From contig JAGFNK010000158.1 in assembly GCA_025769875.1 (NCBI GenBank), positions 43,117 through 107,116 on the forward strand: DNA of 64,000 nt. Direction: 5' to 3'. Below are positions 35,601-46,033 of the stretch, piece by piece (position 1 is the first letter of the stretch; each line of letters opens with the position of its first letter). The notes beneath the pieces are model-generated. The model saw only the letters and a program-made list of their open reading frames with translations. It searched no databases and had not been told where the DNA came from. The DNA is from Russula earlei (lineage: Eukaryota; Basidiomycota; Agaricomycetes; Russulales; Russulaceae). Position numbers and translations under genes: made by a program.

Positions 35601-36916
35601 TTTCTCCGGTTGCTAAATTAACAAGCTTTTGCATCATATTGGCGATCGCCGCGCGGCTCGACTGGGATATCGAAAGTTTCGATTTCAACGGAGCCTACCT
35701 AAATGGAGAACTGGATGCTAATGAAGAAATCTACATGCAATCTCCCCCGGGTTATGACGACAATTCAAACACCGTGAAGCAATTAAAAAAATCTCTTTAC
35801 GGCTTAAAACAAGCCGGGCGTAAATGGTATGATACGCTCATGCGCGCCCTCGTTAACATTGGCTTCAGTATCACCGAAGCCGATTCAGGAGTCTTTATAG
35901 CACGTGTAGGAGAACACACGCTCATCCTTGCAGTCCACGTTGACGACTGCATTCTAACGGGCAGTTCACAAACACTGATTAGGCAGTACAAAGAGAAGAT
36001 CAATTCCTGTTACACGCTGACGGATCTAGGGCCAGTCCATTGGCTACTGGGCATCAAAGTCACTCGCGATCGCGCAGCGCGAACTATATCTCTTTCCCAA
36101 TCATTATACATCAACACCATCTTGGCGTGATTCGCATTCACCAATGCAAAGCCATATGGTACTCCTATGGTCCCCGGCGCAATATATTCGAAGACGGACG
36201 CACCTTCATCGCCAGACGAGATCGCCCACATGCAGAAAACACCTTATCGCGAAGCCATAGGTAGCCTAATGTATCTTGCCGTTGCGACACGCCCAGACAT
36301 AGCTTTCGCTGTTTCATCACTTTCCCAATTTCTCGACAATCCGGGTATAACACACTGGGAAGCAGTAAAGCGGATTTTCCGCTATCTTATCGACACTAAA
36401 CAAATGAAATTAACCTATGGCAACGAAAGACATGATCTCATCGGATATACGGACGCCGATGGTGCCTCCCAAGAACATCGACACGCTATCTCCGGATACG
36501 CGTTCCTTATTGATGGAGGTACAATATCTTGGGCTTCGAAGAAACAGGAACTTGTAACACTCTCCACGGCTGAAGCAGAATACGTAGCAGCTACGCACGC
36601 AACAAAAGAAGCCATTTGGCTTCGCAAACTTATCAACGAACTATTCCCCTCCCTATCCAGCTCTATCATTTTATATTGCGACAACCAACCTGCTTTGAAA
36701 CTCGCTGAAGACGATAACTATCGCGCACGCACAAAACATATCGATTTGCAATATCATTTTATTCATCAAGTCGTAGCTGCCAAAACCGTGGACTTGAAGT
36801 ACTGCCCAATGGAGGACATGCCCGCGGACATCTTAACAAAAGCTTTACCTAAATGGAAGGTAAAGATCCACACCCAAACTCTTGGTCTGTATCGCACGTG
36901 CGGGGGTGTGATGTAA
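32699..36916 (+). pseudogene. Copia Gag-Pol polyprotein with a single in-frame TGA
   Basis: ATG at 32699. The N-terminal Gag is followed by a zinc knuckle CFNCHKKGHMKSDC (residues about 229-242). The protease has the DSG triad at residue 315 (YDSGATRHMSP). The integrase part includes CDSCEHAKSTHK, VHTDLWGA, YVTFTDDHT, LRSDRGGEF and DTPQHNGVAESLNRR. RT has KYKARLVARGF, FNGAYLNGELD and the catalytic AVHVDDCILTG. After TGA at 36128-36130 (CGA would encode Arg) the same frame continues to 36916 with the rest of RT and RNase H (IGYTDADGA, LSTAEAEYVA, YCDNQPALKL, MPADILTKALPKW). Everything else looks open. The stop probably blocks RNase H production unless read through. Confidence 0.92.
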
Positions 36917-37168
36917 ATGTATGTTTTCGTTATATGTTTCACGCGCTCACGTATATATTGTATCCGCGATGAATATGTACGTTCCGTTTTGTTATGATCT
37001 CATACGACGTCATACATAAAATCATAAAAAACTACTTATAGTATATACTTCCGTGTACGATTACCAAGCCCGTAGCGTACTTGTGATTTAACTACGGCCC
37101 TCGCGTGGGCCCACACAATTGAAGTGTTTTCTACCATTCCATTCCTGGCCCTGGCCCTTTTCTCACCA
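36909..37168 (+). repeat. 3' LTR of the copia element
   Basis: 260 bp, TG...CA, preceded by a G-rich purine tract (cgggggtg) that can serve as the polypurine tract. The Gag-Pol stop codon (36914-36916) lies just inside the LTR. Followed by the target duplication ggtct. Confidence 0.92.
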
Positions 37169-37348
37169 GGTCTCGCGTACCAGATTGGAACGCAGCGAAC
37201 TCGGGTAGGGCCTGACGCCCACAATGGCGTTGGCGTGGCGATCCATGAGGGCGTGCAAATATGCTGTGTAACGTCCTGGGGTTAAAATTTGGCAAAGCTC
37301 ATGCATGACCAGAGAGAGACGTACTCAGCAGTGACGGGGCCCATGGAT
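37169..37348 (-). repeat. Duplicated segment copy B, middle part
   Basis: Resumes the match to copy A at 12300-12500 directly after the copia element: caggtctcgcg, then gggcgtgcaaatat-ctgtgtaac, ggcaaagctc-tgcatga, and gtactcagcagtgac-ggg. It ends at the insertion of the short LINE. Confidence 0.65.
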
Positions 37349-37365
37349 GATGATGTTCTGTGCTC
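37349..37365 (+). repeat. Target-site duplication of the deleted LINE, left copy
   Basis: gatgatgttctgtgctc, identical to 38500-38516. Confidence 0.9.
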
Positions 37366-38499
37366 TTTTTTTTTTTTGGATAGCGCTTTATTAGGTAGTT
37401 ACGGGTACAGGCTACCTTAATAAGTGTGAGATAGTGGGAGAAAATAAATTCAGCCCTATCTGACTCGCTGTAGCCGGTGCGGGGACCGGATGTGAGGGGT
37501 GAAATGCATTTACGCACGCCCCCCGGGGTTGCTGGTATGGGGGCAGTGTGGGACTCAGGATACGCTGTTAGATGGCCAAACTTACCGTAGCCTCCTACCC
37601 ACTAAAACCTCACAGGTTGAAGATCCAATCATTCGGGAGGTCCATTGTTATCTAAGGACGTGTTCCCAGGTGTCTCTCACTAGCTCGAAGGTCCTTTGAT
37701 TTGTGTTGCAGTGATTTTGTTGTTGGTGAGCCTTGTGTTGATGGCACGAAGCCACCTTGTGTGGGTTTCAATCTTGGATTACTCGTTCGCACCTCATGAC
37801 CCAGATTAGCTGTGCGGCCTCTGAGATTAATATTTGGAGGAGGCAAGTGGCTCCTTTCGGGTTGCGTCCACGGTGGTTCTTGTCATGGTGTGGTTCATCA
37901 TTTTGGTTGGGGAGGGTGAGGCATCAACAGCCTAGTATGGTGCCTAGACGATGTTGGGCCATAGTTGTGGTGCATGTGGCCACATCTCTCTTGCTAGGGA
38001 CCAGATGGTCCTCTGTTTTGGGGTTGGTTTATGTTCTCGGGGACAAAGGACTTTTGTTTCGGGTGGTGAAAGGCGGGCTGGTGGTGGGGGGGTTTGGGTC
38101 ATGTGTGGTTTCCACGTGGTTGTGGTGGCATAGTATTGGTAGTGACAGTTGGAGGGGAGGGAGGTGGGAGTTGGATAGGGTGTTCACGGAGGGTGCTGGT
38201 GTTGCTTGTTCGTTGTTGGGGAGCTGGGTAGTTGTATGGTATGGGTTGTGCGTTAATGTGGTAGGAGTTCTCATTGCAGATTATGCTAGCATACATAGTG
38301 ATTGTGTTATGTATTGGTTTGGCCAGTCGGCCTGGTGGATGGTGGTTTAGTTGGTGAGGGGGGTCGTAGTTTTACGAAGGCTCGGACGGGTGGCTCTGGC
38401 CTTGCAGAGCTCACTGTCATCCTCACTGCCTATCCTTGCCCTGGCTTTGCCGTGGGAAAATCCGGACCTGGTGGTGGTCGCGGTTCAAGGAGCCCCTCC
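37366..38499 (-). mobile_element. Internally deleted LINE that kept both ends
   Basis: On the minus strand the element starts at 38499 with the same 5' end as the full LINE (the ggggctccttgaaccg region, then accaccaccaggtccggatt). It ends with the same 3' UTR and a short A tail (T run from 37366). In between, a G-poor leader is joined to the extreme C-terminus of ORF2. The frame LLQILISEAAQLIWVMRCER (near 37846-37780) matches the full element, and the end contains CEVLVGRRL. Endonuclease, RT and RNase H are all missing, so it is about 1.13 kb. The perfect 17-bp duplication shows that it inserted as such, or was deleted later without harm to its ends. Confidence 0.88.
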
Positions 38500-38516
38500 G
38501 ATGATGTTCTGTGCTC
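38500..38516 (+). repeat. Target-site duplication of the deleted LINE, right copy
   Basis: gatgatgttctgtgctc, identical to 37349-37365. Confidence 0.9.
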
Positions 38517-38532
38517 GAGCACTATTATTCAC

Positions 38533-40092
38533 ACATCAGGAAAAACCGGTCCGGTCCATAGACTCCGCTTAATTCTGTAGACACCTAGACACCATAGCAC
38601 AACAACATACTATGTAGTGCTCTATAGCATCATAGTAAGTCTATATTGCTCAATGTAGTTCCAGTAGTTTATGACTATATTTATGTAGGCACAGTAGATG
38701 AAACCAAGTCTACATATCACTATGTAGGATGACTGAAATTATGGTTGTCTATGGAGATGATCAGTTTACTACATTGCACTATGGAGACAATTGTTCATTA
38801 CATTGCTCTATGGAGACTATTGGTTATTATAATTATATTGCACTATTGAGCCTTACTGATGGTGGCCATGCTACACTGCATAATGTCCTCTCTTCTCCTC
38901 CCCAACCCACTCTCCCCTTTCCCATCCTCCCCCTCTCCTTCTCCCCTGATGACACTGTTTTTCTTTCTCGCCTCTCCTCTCCTGATGGGAGGCAGCCGCG
39001 CGCGAGTCGGTCGAAGTGGGGGTAAAAGGGTTTCTTGCTTGCTTTCTTTCTTTCTTTCTATTTCCTTCCTTTCTTGCCTTCGTCCTAGAGACGAAGGCTG
39101 GTTTTCATGTACATTGGGACTGGAGCTAGACTAAATGGTATCCTAGAATGAGGGTAGCTAAAGAGAGGTAAATGTATTCTGAGATAAATGGGTATGGACG
39201 CGTGTGATCGCGGCGTTGAGGCGACAGGTGTAACGAAGCTAGGCTTTGAAAGGGTATAGTAAAGGGGGCTGTAGCAACGAGTGGGCACTAGTCGGCGTGG
39301 CCGAAATGCCGTGAAGGGGTGGTCGGCCAGGTCTCGAGCATTGGGGACTTCTGCCTGATGAGGCAGTGGCGGGCGTGCGGGCGAGCGTGTGCGTGGGGGT
39401 GAGCGTGGGGGTATGCATACGGGTGCGCGTGGGTGGTAGCGACGTCGGAGGCAAGAGGCGGAGGGCGTGGTGTGCTTGCGTGTGGGACGTGGTGGTGGAG
39501 AGAGGGAGTTGTGGGGCGCGCGTGTCGGGCATTCGGCTGTTGACTTGTTGACTTGTCTCTCGCGGTGGGTGTGGGTGACGCTTGGTCAGCGTTGGCCAGT
39601 CCGCCATGATCCACGTCCAAGCCCGCAACTCACCTTACAGTGCAAAGAAGAGGAGAGGGGAGAGAGCACATGGGGAACATGCAAGTGAGAGTGGTCACAT
39701 GTGAAAAATGCTGCTTGCTTGTCTATGTGAGTATGCAATGGGATGTTGACATATGTGATGGCAACGCACAAGGTAAAAAAGGCCAACATGTGCAACTTGT
39801 CGACTTCACACCTTTTTTGACGAAAATCAGTAGAACATAAGCATGTGGTTGGCTACATAGGTATGGTTGATGATGGGAAGAAATGTATATTTATGTTGTT
39901 GATATAACATTGTATGATTTATGTAGCATTGGTAGAAGAAATGAAGTCAATGGTGCTCTATATAACCGTGGTGGTGGCTATATAGAGTTTGGTGGTTGCT
40001 ATGTAGGCATGAAACCTTGATGGTTGTAAAGTTGCTACAGATGCTATGGTAGCTATATAGCACTACATAGCCTTTTCATTTTTTCCTGATGC
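38533..40092. mobile_element. Candidate TIR element with ctatgtag-rich subterminal repeats
   Basis: The left end reads catcaggaaaaa (38534 on) and the right end ttttttcctgatg (to about 40092), an inverted pair. Just inside, ctatgtagtgctctatagc (from about 38611) pairs with gctatatagcactacatag (to about 40071). Many more copies of tatgtag or ctacat motifs lie near both ends. The interior has a pyrimidine-rich microsatellite (39030-39075) and a GT-rich stretch (39360-39450), but no recognisable transposase. Copy B of the duplicated segment resumes soon after it (about 40190). The target duplication is not clear, so the boundaries are tentative. Confidence 0.5.
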
Positions 40093-40189
40093 ATCTCTAA
40101 CTGTCATCGGGGATGCCTGGGTTGGAGCGGACTGTGGCTGAGAATCGCGCGAGGACATCGCCATCTCGTACTGTACTTCTACCAAATGG

Positions 40190-40300
40190 GTCTGAAGATC
40201 GATTTTAGAACCAAATTTTTGCTTGGCAGCATGATTTGGACAAGGGAGATCATGGTGCACCTCCTCGAAATGTTGTTCCTACCATCAGGACCGAGTGTCG
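40190..40300 (-). repeat. Duplicated segment copy B, right part
   Basis: Matches copy A around 12700-12790: gatcgattttagaaccaaat, then tttttgct-g-agcatgattt and gcacctcctcgaa-tgt. This shows that copy B once ran through the insertions between 32369 and about 40190. Confidence 0.6.
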
Positions 40301-41334
40301 CTTCGAGAGACGAGTGGCTGACTAGTGCGTTGTGATCTTTGAAACTCTCGTATCAATGCCATAGGTTATCAAGAGTTAGCCTTACTACTGGATTTTGGAG
40401 CGCGCCCGGGAACGCGCGGGTGAGATCGTAAGGCTGGTTGCTTGATTTGATGTCCAGACGCCGAGGAGCCCGGGCGAGATGTCCAACGCGGATGCAACGA
40501 GATCTGCTGAACGTCTTGAGGCAGTCAGAGAATGAGAAGGGAAAAGGAATCCTATTCTTCAAGTCAAGAGGGTAGCTAGGGCTTTTCAAATACGCAGGTC
40601 TAGTCTAAGTGAAGACAGACACGGAAAACCGAAGGGAAACGACGAGGAAGCGCTTGTACAATTTCATTTTCTTTGTGCGAATGTCTGTACAGTTCGTCCT
40701 CACCCTGACCGAAGAAGCATCCATTGCAGAACCCGCGGAATGGATGTATACCCCCTCAACCTGGTCTTTCGGTACGTCCTTTGTGGTGAGGGAGGATGAG
40801 TGGAATATTGGGAGGTGGAGCCGTATAATATTCAGACACTCACGGATAAATTGACCCGCACCACATAGATTTCTTACGAGCACTACGAACATATAAAGCC
40901 GTTCCAGCCCTTCGCTACATAATCGCAAGAGGAATTGGACCACTTGGCTGGACACGAAACGGACAGATTTCGTTTTCCTTCCATGGCGGTCGACTCTCTC
41001 CGTCACCCCGCTGCGCCCTTTCATCGAATTCCCACTCGATTACGCCCACGGGACACCCGCTCGTTGCCCAACTTCCTTTCGACATCTCGTCACGTCCTGG
41101 TCCTTCCCCTTCGCCCTCGTCCCTCGATCGCTGCCTCGACACCTCACGCCATCGTCTGTCTCGTTCAGCATCGATTCCCTTTCAAAAATACCTCCCTTTC
41201 TGTCCCCCATATCTGGACTGCGCATCCCACTATGGGCTTCATCGTGTCTCGCCGGGCTTGCTCTCCGTCCCTTCATGGTCTCCCTGCCTTCGGTCCTGTC
41301 CCATGCCCCGTAAACTCAGTGTGCCTTGACTTGA
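40301..41334. other. Region without a recognised gene
   Basis: Open frames of up to about 140 codons exist on both strands (for example 40605-41024 minus and 40935-41342 plus), but none has a known motif and they overlap each other. A decayed gene is possible. Nothing can be assigned. Confidence 0.35.
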
Positions 41335-42705
41335 CAACGTGACTTCACGATGTTTGCCAACTAGACTTGGAGGTCTCCAGCCTTTCACCGATATGGTCCA
41401 GAACTACGCGGTGGTGTTGATGTTGTGCAATTCGATCTTCGCTAAACGGTCCAAATTTGTTGACGTATTTATGCGTCTCGGATTGATGATCGCTGATATC
41501 ACAGGCCTGCCAGCAACGAGGAATGTTGGGAACCGAGGTTTGAGCGTTTTATAAACGTCGCCTTAGTATGATGTTGTGGAGAGAAACACGCCAAGAATCC
41601 TTCAACAGAACACGCTTTCGCCTTTGAACATCGTAAGCAATTGAGGCTCGAGTCCAGCGACTAGTTGGGATATCAAGTCGAGCATGAGGTGCAGAGATGA
41701 TATAGCGATTGTCTGCATGCGATGGATCGGGAGATGGGATGGAGATGCAGAGAAGACGTTGTTCAAGGCCAGTGTCCGGGCATCCTTCTCTTCATCCTCG
41801 GTGGGAGAACCAACGATCACATAATGACCACGATTATCATTCATTATTCACGGAATCGTAGCGAAGAAGAAAGTCAGATTAATCTTGTAGAGTCTTTAAA
41901 AATGAGTGCTGAAATTGTATGCGTGCGGTATTGAGCATTCATTATCAAAACAGCGTATGCAGTAATCTGCCCAGCTACCTTGCGACGAATCCTTCATGAA
42001 GGGGTCCGTAGTCGTCATTTTCTCCTTGGGTTTGACTTCAAAGGGGTCTTGATCTGGTTCAGTTTTGAACTCGATGAAATTTTCGGCGAGAGAAGAATTC
42101 AGCCCGCTTCTGTGATTGGTCGCCTTACTGTACACGGAACAGTCGGGTTGGCATCGGAAAGGGAATCCCATGAGTGCCTTGTCATTCAGGTGGGACGTGT
42201 CGATCAGATCCAGACTTTGAATATATGGTGAAACAGTAGAGACCTGGAAAGTTTGTCCTGAGGAGTGGGGGAGGGAAAGAAGAGTCTATGACTTACAAAT
42301 GCATCATACAGTTTATCTTCGGAAGGTGCTCCAACCAAACGAGAAAACATTCCCTCTTTGAAGATGTGATCACAGGGATTGGGCGACTCTCCAGGTAGAG
42401 GTAAACAATGATCAAGGAACTCCTTCGGGGGCATCGGGTCAACGAAGTGACAGCTCATTTCAGTACATGGCTGCTCAAGTGCTTCATACTGGCCCCATGG
42501 TCGGGATTGAAAGGACTGGTTGTGGTACTGCGCGTGTGCATTTTGGCGACACAGCGGTGGTAGGTAAGCGGGAGGGTAGTCTAAGAGAAAGTGCAGTGGT
42601 ATGGCTTCGTTCAAGTTGATGATAGCAGTCCCAGTCCCTTCCTTTCCCAGACGCCCACCGACTCGACTCGTCACAAGCCGGCCAGCTTCGCGTTGAATCA
42701 CTCAA
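41335..42705 (-). pseudogene. FunK1-type fungal kinase pseudogene C
   Basis: Minus-strand reading gives the FunK1 N-terminal part: LYDAF, a 53-nt intron (42296-42244), VSTVSPYIQSLDLIDTSHLN, FRCQPDCSVYSKATNHRSG, and ENFIEFKTEPDQDPFE. The frame then shifts near 41985 to AGQITAYAVLIMNAQYRTHT, and again before SRWTRASIAYDVQRRKRVLL and KDSWRVSLHNI (about 41690-41580), then to HKYVNKFGPFSEDRIAQHQH (about 41490-41430). These blocks follow the FunK1 order, but at least two frame changes and in-frame stops separate them. The catalytic loop (HRD) is absent at the 3' end. No in-frame ATG is seen for the first exon. A truncated pseudogene. Confidence 0.78.
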
Positions 42706-42741
42706 TCAATGCCTCCAGAGGAACGGCCAGGATATCAAAAT

Positions 42742-44296
42742 AATGGCTGATGCCCTTCTATGCTCTATCCCTGGACTATCTTCCAGCCAACGATCAGCAC
42801 TGAAAAAGGGTGCGCCCGTCGTTCTTACTCTTCTTCAGCAGTCGTGTGTGTATGAAACCTGTCCATCGGCGTTTCACAGGTGGACTCGTCACCGTCTCTG
42901 ATGTGCTCCTATTGCCTGTCACGGACGTCTCACAAAGATGTAGATTGGCACCTCAGGCCGTGCAGGAGATAGTCGATTCCGTCGCTCGTGCATTGGGTCG
43001 CGCGCCTCGTCTTCTGAGAGATGTCGTGGGTGACGGCGGCGAAGTGATCACAACCGGTGACGCATCACTCGACGCGATCCTGGGTGGTGGCATCAGAGTC
43101 GGTATGATCTGGGAACTCGTGGGAGAGGGGCAAGTCCGCACGAATCAATAGAATTTTGGGAACGCGCAATCTGACCACTCTCGGTTTTCAGCGCATCTGG
43201 CAAGACGCAGCTAGCACTGCAGCTCTCACTTCTTGTGCAGCTCCCCGTCACCCAGGGCGGCCTCAACGGCTCGGCCTGTTACCTCACCACCTCTACCAGT
43301 CTCCCGACTCCCCGCTTGCTCCAACTCCTGCACTCTCACCCAATGCTGGCCGGTTCGCGTTGCAACCTCGACAAGATCCAGACGAGCGCCACCAAATCCG
43401 TATCCTCGCTCCTGTACGCCCTGTCCGAAATCCTCCCCACGTCCATAGACAGCGCCAAGGCGCGAGCCACGCCGCTCAAGCTGCTCGTCATCGACTCGCT
43501 CGCCGATCTCCTCCTCGAGGACACGAAGACGTCCACGGCGACCCTGGCCGAACGCTCGCGCAACCTCTCCGCCATCGCGGCGCAGTTGCACGCCCTCGCG
43601 GCGACGCACCAGCTCGCGGTGGTCGTCACCAACCGCGTGACGGACGTGTGGGAGCGCCGCCCGGACGCCGACGCGGGCCTCCCGGGCGAGCTCATATACG
43701 CGCACCAAGCGCGCATCTTCGGCCGCGCCGAGGACGGCTCCTCCAAGAGCGCCGCGCTCGGGCTCGTTTGGGCCAATCAGGTCAACGCACGGGTCATGCT
43801 CGCGCGCACGCAGGGACGCAGTCGCGGTCGCGCGCTGCCCGCCGAGGACGGCCACGACCGCAAGCGGCTGCGAGCGGAGGGAGGAGGGGTGGCGGCCGTG
43901 CGCACGGACGACGTCGTCGTCCGCCGCCTGACGGTCGTCTTCAGCTCCGTGTGTGCACCCGCCTCGGTCGACTTCCTCGTCACCTCTCGCGGCGTCGAAA
44001 CGCTGAACGATGGCGATCTGGGTCACGCCCCGCTCGTGTCGCCCCCGCTGCCGAGAGCTGTTGCGGAGTCCCGTGCGTTGGCGACGGGCGTGGTGCGCCC
44101 GCCTCTGGCCGAAGTTGCGCCTCTGGACGTCGGGTCCGTCGTGAGTGATTTTCGGCATCCACAACGTGGTGACGTCCCAGTTGGGGAGATGGAGGACGAC
44201 GAAGACGCCTATTGGCGGGAGGTGGAGGATTTCCCGTTTGCCAATGATGGTATCGACCTGGCTCAGGGCACGGATCTTCCTGATCATAAAATCTAG
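42742..44296 (+). CDS. RAD57: RAD51 paralogue, RAD57/XRCC3-like
   Basis: A RecA-fold nuclear protein that helps load RAD51 in homologous recombination. Exon 1 (42742-42809) starts MADALLCSIPGLSSSQRSAL. A 70-nt intron (42810-42879) leads to exon 2 with ITTGDASLDAILGGGIRVGM, the block just before the P-loop. A 62-nt intron with a GC donor (43130-43191, gcaagt...cag) splits the Walker A motif, which joins to GEGASGKTQLALQLSLLVQL. Walker B is LLVIDSLADLL (near 43478-43510), and the later part has HQLAVVVTNRVTD and LGLVWANQVNAR. The acidic C-terminal tail ends at 44296. The local GC content is high. RAD57 rather than XRCC3 is a best guess. Confidence 0.82.
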
Positions 44297-44398
44297 CAAC
44301 CTTTTGGAGTCTACGCTTGCATCACATTTTAAATTGTGTATTCGTAAAACAATGTCTCGCGTCCCAGATGACGGGTTACATGGCACCTATCATACCCT

Positions 44399-45402
44399 TT
44401 ACTTTCTCAGGGGGATGTTGGTAAAATCCCCGAACCTGCCGTCGGCATAATGCTCATTCTCGGCGATGGTGAACTGCCCAGCGTGAATGATCACGGGTGA
44501 GGAGATAACTCGATTCGACACGCTAATCGGCAATGGCGGAGGTTTCCTCTTCTTTGTCCCGTGGTCGGCGGAAAAAGCTGCGTAGTGAGCTGATAAAGTG
44601 CCATCTGAGCCACGATGACCGGGAGACCGGGGATGAAAGGGACGAGGCGCACCGATGACGACAGACGTCCAGGCGAGAAGGAGTCCTATGCAGACAAGCG
44701 CGGTGTGGCAAGGGCCGGCCGCGCTGCTGCTGCTGCTGCTGCCTGGACGAGGCCTTGCGCAGAATGTCGCCTCCCTGTCCAAACGAATCGACCATGCGAC
44801 CGCCGCAACTGCGGAGTTCGCGTGGCGTCAGTCCCGGACGCGCAAGGGGGAAGAAGAAGAAGGGTCAGGAGTCGGGAAACGCACCCATGTCGAGCAGCGC
44901 CACGCAGGCAAGGGCGATCTCGTCCCGCCTGACGCGATCGAACGCGCACGGCCGCGTGAGCGTGTTGTACGACAACCTGGGTAAAGAGGGGAACGTCAAG
45001 GCGGGGTTCTCGTGAGCGCGTGAGGGTAGTAAGGCCGCGATTCACATTGCAAGCAGGATGACGCCCGCCGACCCGTTGGCCGAAACCAGGGCGATGTCCA
45101 GGTCTGAATGGTAGGATTCCAATGTTAGCGCACATTCCGGGAAGATGCGAAAAAATTGGCGGACGCGTTGCGACGTTGTCTCGAGCGGTCGTGGCGAGCA
45201 CGGGCAGAGAGGCATTGATGACCAGCAGAGATACTTTTTTGTTTTGGTTGTTCGTTTGTTTTTTTCGGCGGAGGGTAGGCAGAATCGGGTCGTGGTCAGC
45301 ACGGCTTCTGCGGCCGAGGAGCTCGAGAAACATTCTGGACATACAATAAGATAACAAGCCGGGAAGCCAAGGGGGAGAAATGGATGCAGCACGACGCATC
45401 AT
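44399..45402 (-). other. GC-rich minus-strand coding candidate, unresolved
   Basis: Several overlapping frames are open because the DNA is GC-rich, and the right one cannot be settled. Plausible pieces are RQFFRIFPECALTLESYHSD then DIALVSANGSAGVILLA (about 45230-45055), and YNTLTRPCAFDRVRRDEIAL (about 44960-44900), followed by a candidate intron (GTGCGT...CGCAG, about 44893-44810). A Gln or Ser homopolymer (CAG-like repeat at about 44720-44740, frame-dependent) lies downstream. This is probably one intron-containing gene downstream of ATG8 on the same strand, with unknown function. Confidence 0.35.
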
Positions 45403-46033
45403 GACCTTGTCGCAGACAAGTTCGAGTTTATCAACGTGAGGAAGTCGTGAGCCCGAGGGGAGTTAATTGAAGAAAGCTGGCTTTCTCCTTTCAAGTTTAA
45501 ATGAAGGTCCGTTGTGGCTTTGGAGTGGGCGATGAACCACATATGGCTCAAAAGCTTGAGGAAGCCCCATTGTTTTGTTTTGAAATTGTACGTGGAGACG
45601 GCACACCATCTAGGCACCTGCGGTGGCATCGACGAAAAAAAAAGGTCCAGTAGGTGAGTCGAGCGTAGATCACTGTTAGGATACATGGACCGATTCTCTA
45701 TTGGTACTGGCCTGGCACTGGCACTGGTGAAACAACTGCAGAGGAGGTTGTACGCGGGGTTTACTGGCCCGGGCACTGCCGGTAAATGCCACTTTTGGCG
45801 ACAAGCTGGATGACGCACTCGCCCAGGCGCCGAACAGCGATATTGCAACAAAGGCACAATCAGAATAGAATACAGAGTAGACCACTACGCGAGATATGCA
45901 AGACACAAGGATACGAGCCACCGAGGACGGGTGATGCAATTGGACAGGAAGCTCGTGAACCGTCTATGCCCAAGGCGACTGTGCTTCATAACACGATTGA
46001 AAACATAATTATAGTTAGGGGGAGCAAAAGACT
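45403..46033. other. Intergenic region downstream of ATG8
   Basis: No convincing coding region; minus-strand frames lack motifs. It should contain the ATG8 3' UTR (from 46033 down) and the promoter of the candidate at 44.4-45.4 kb. Confidence 0.35.

Larger units (their letters stand above)
32369..37168 (+). mobile_element. Ty1/copia LTR retrotransposon, nearly intact
   Basis: A 4.8-kb element with two 260-bp LTRs that begin TG and end CA. It is flanked by the 5-bp duplication ggtct (32364-32368 and 37169-37173). It encodes one Gag-Pol frame (32699-36916) with the copia order protease, integrase, RT, RNase H, broken only by one TGA at 36128. The LTRs differ at 4 of 260 positions by eye, so the insertion is fairly young. 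It sits inside duplicated segment copy B, whose halves join again across the element. Confidence 0.95.

Noticed and set aside
36128..36130. The TGA could be a programmed readthrough site between RT and RNase H
   Set aside because: No copia element is known to need readthrough at this place, and CGA fits the family. A simple CpG mutation explains it better.
39360..39560. Arg/Val/Gly-rich frames over a GT-rich stretch
   Set aside because: Low-complexity DNA inside the candidate TIR element, with all frames partly open and no motif.
43156..44386. Long plus- and minus-strand frames overlapping the RAD51 paralogue (Arg/Pro-rich)
   Set aside because: They are GC-rich shadows. Only the frame ending at 44296 has Walker A, Walker B and conserved blocks.
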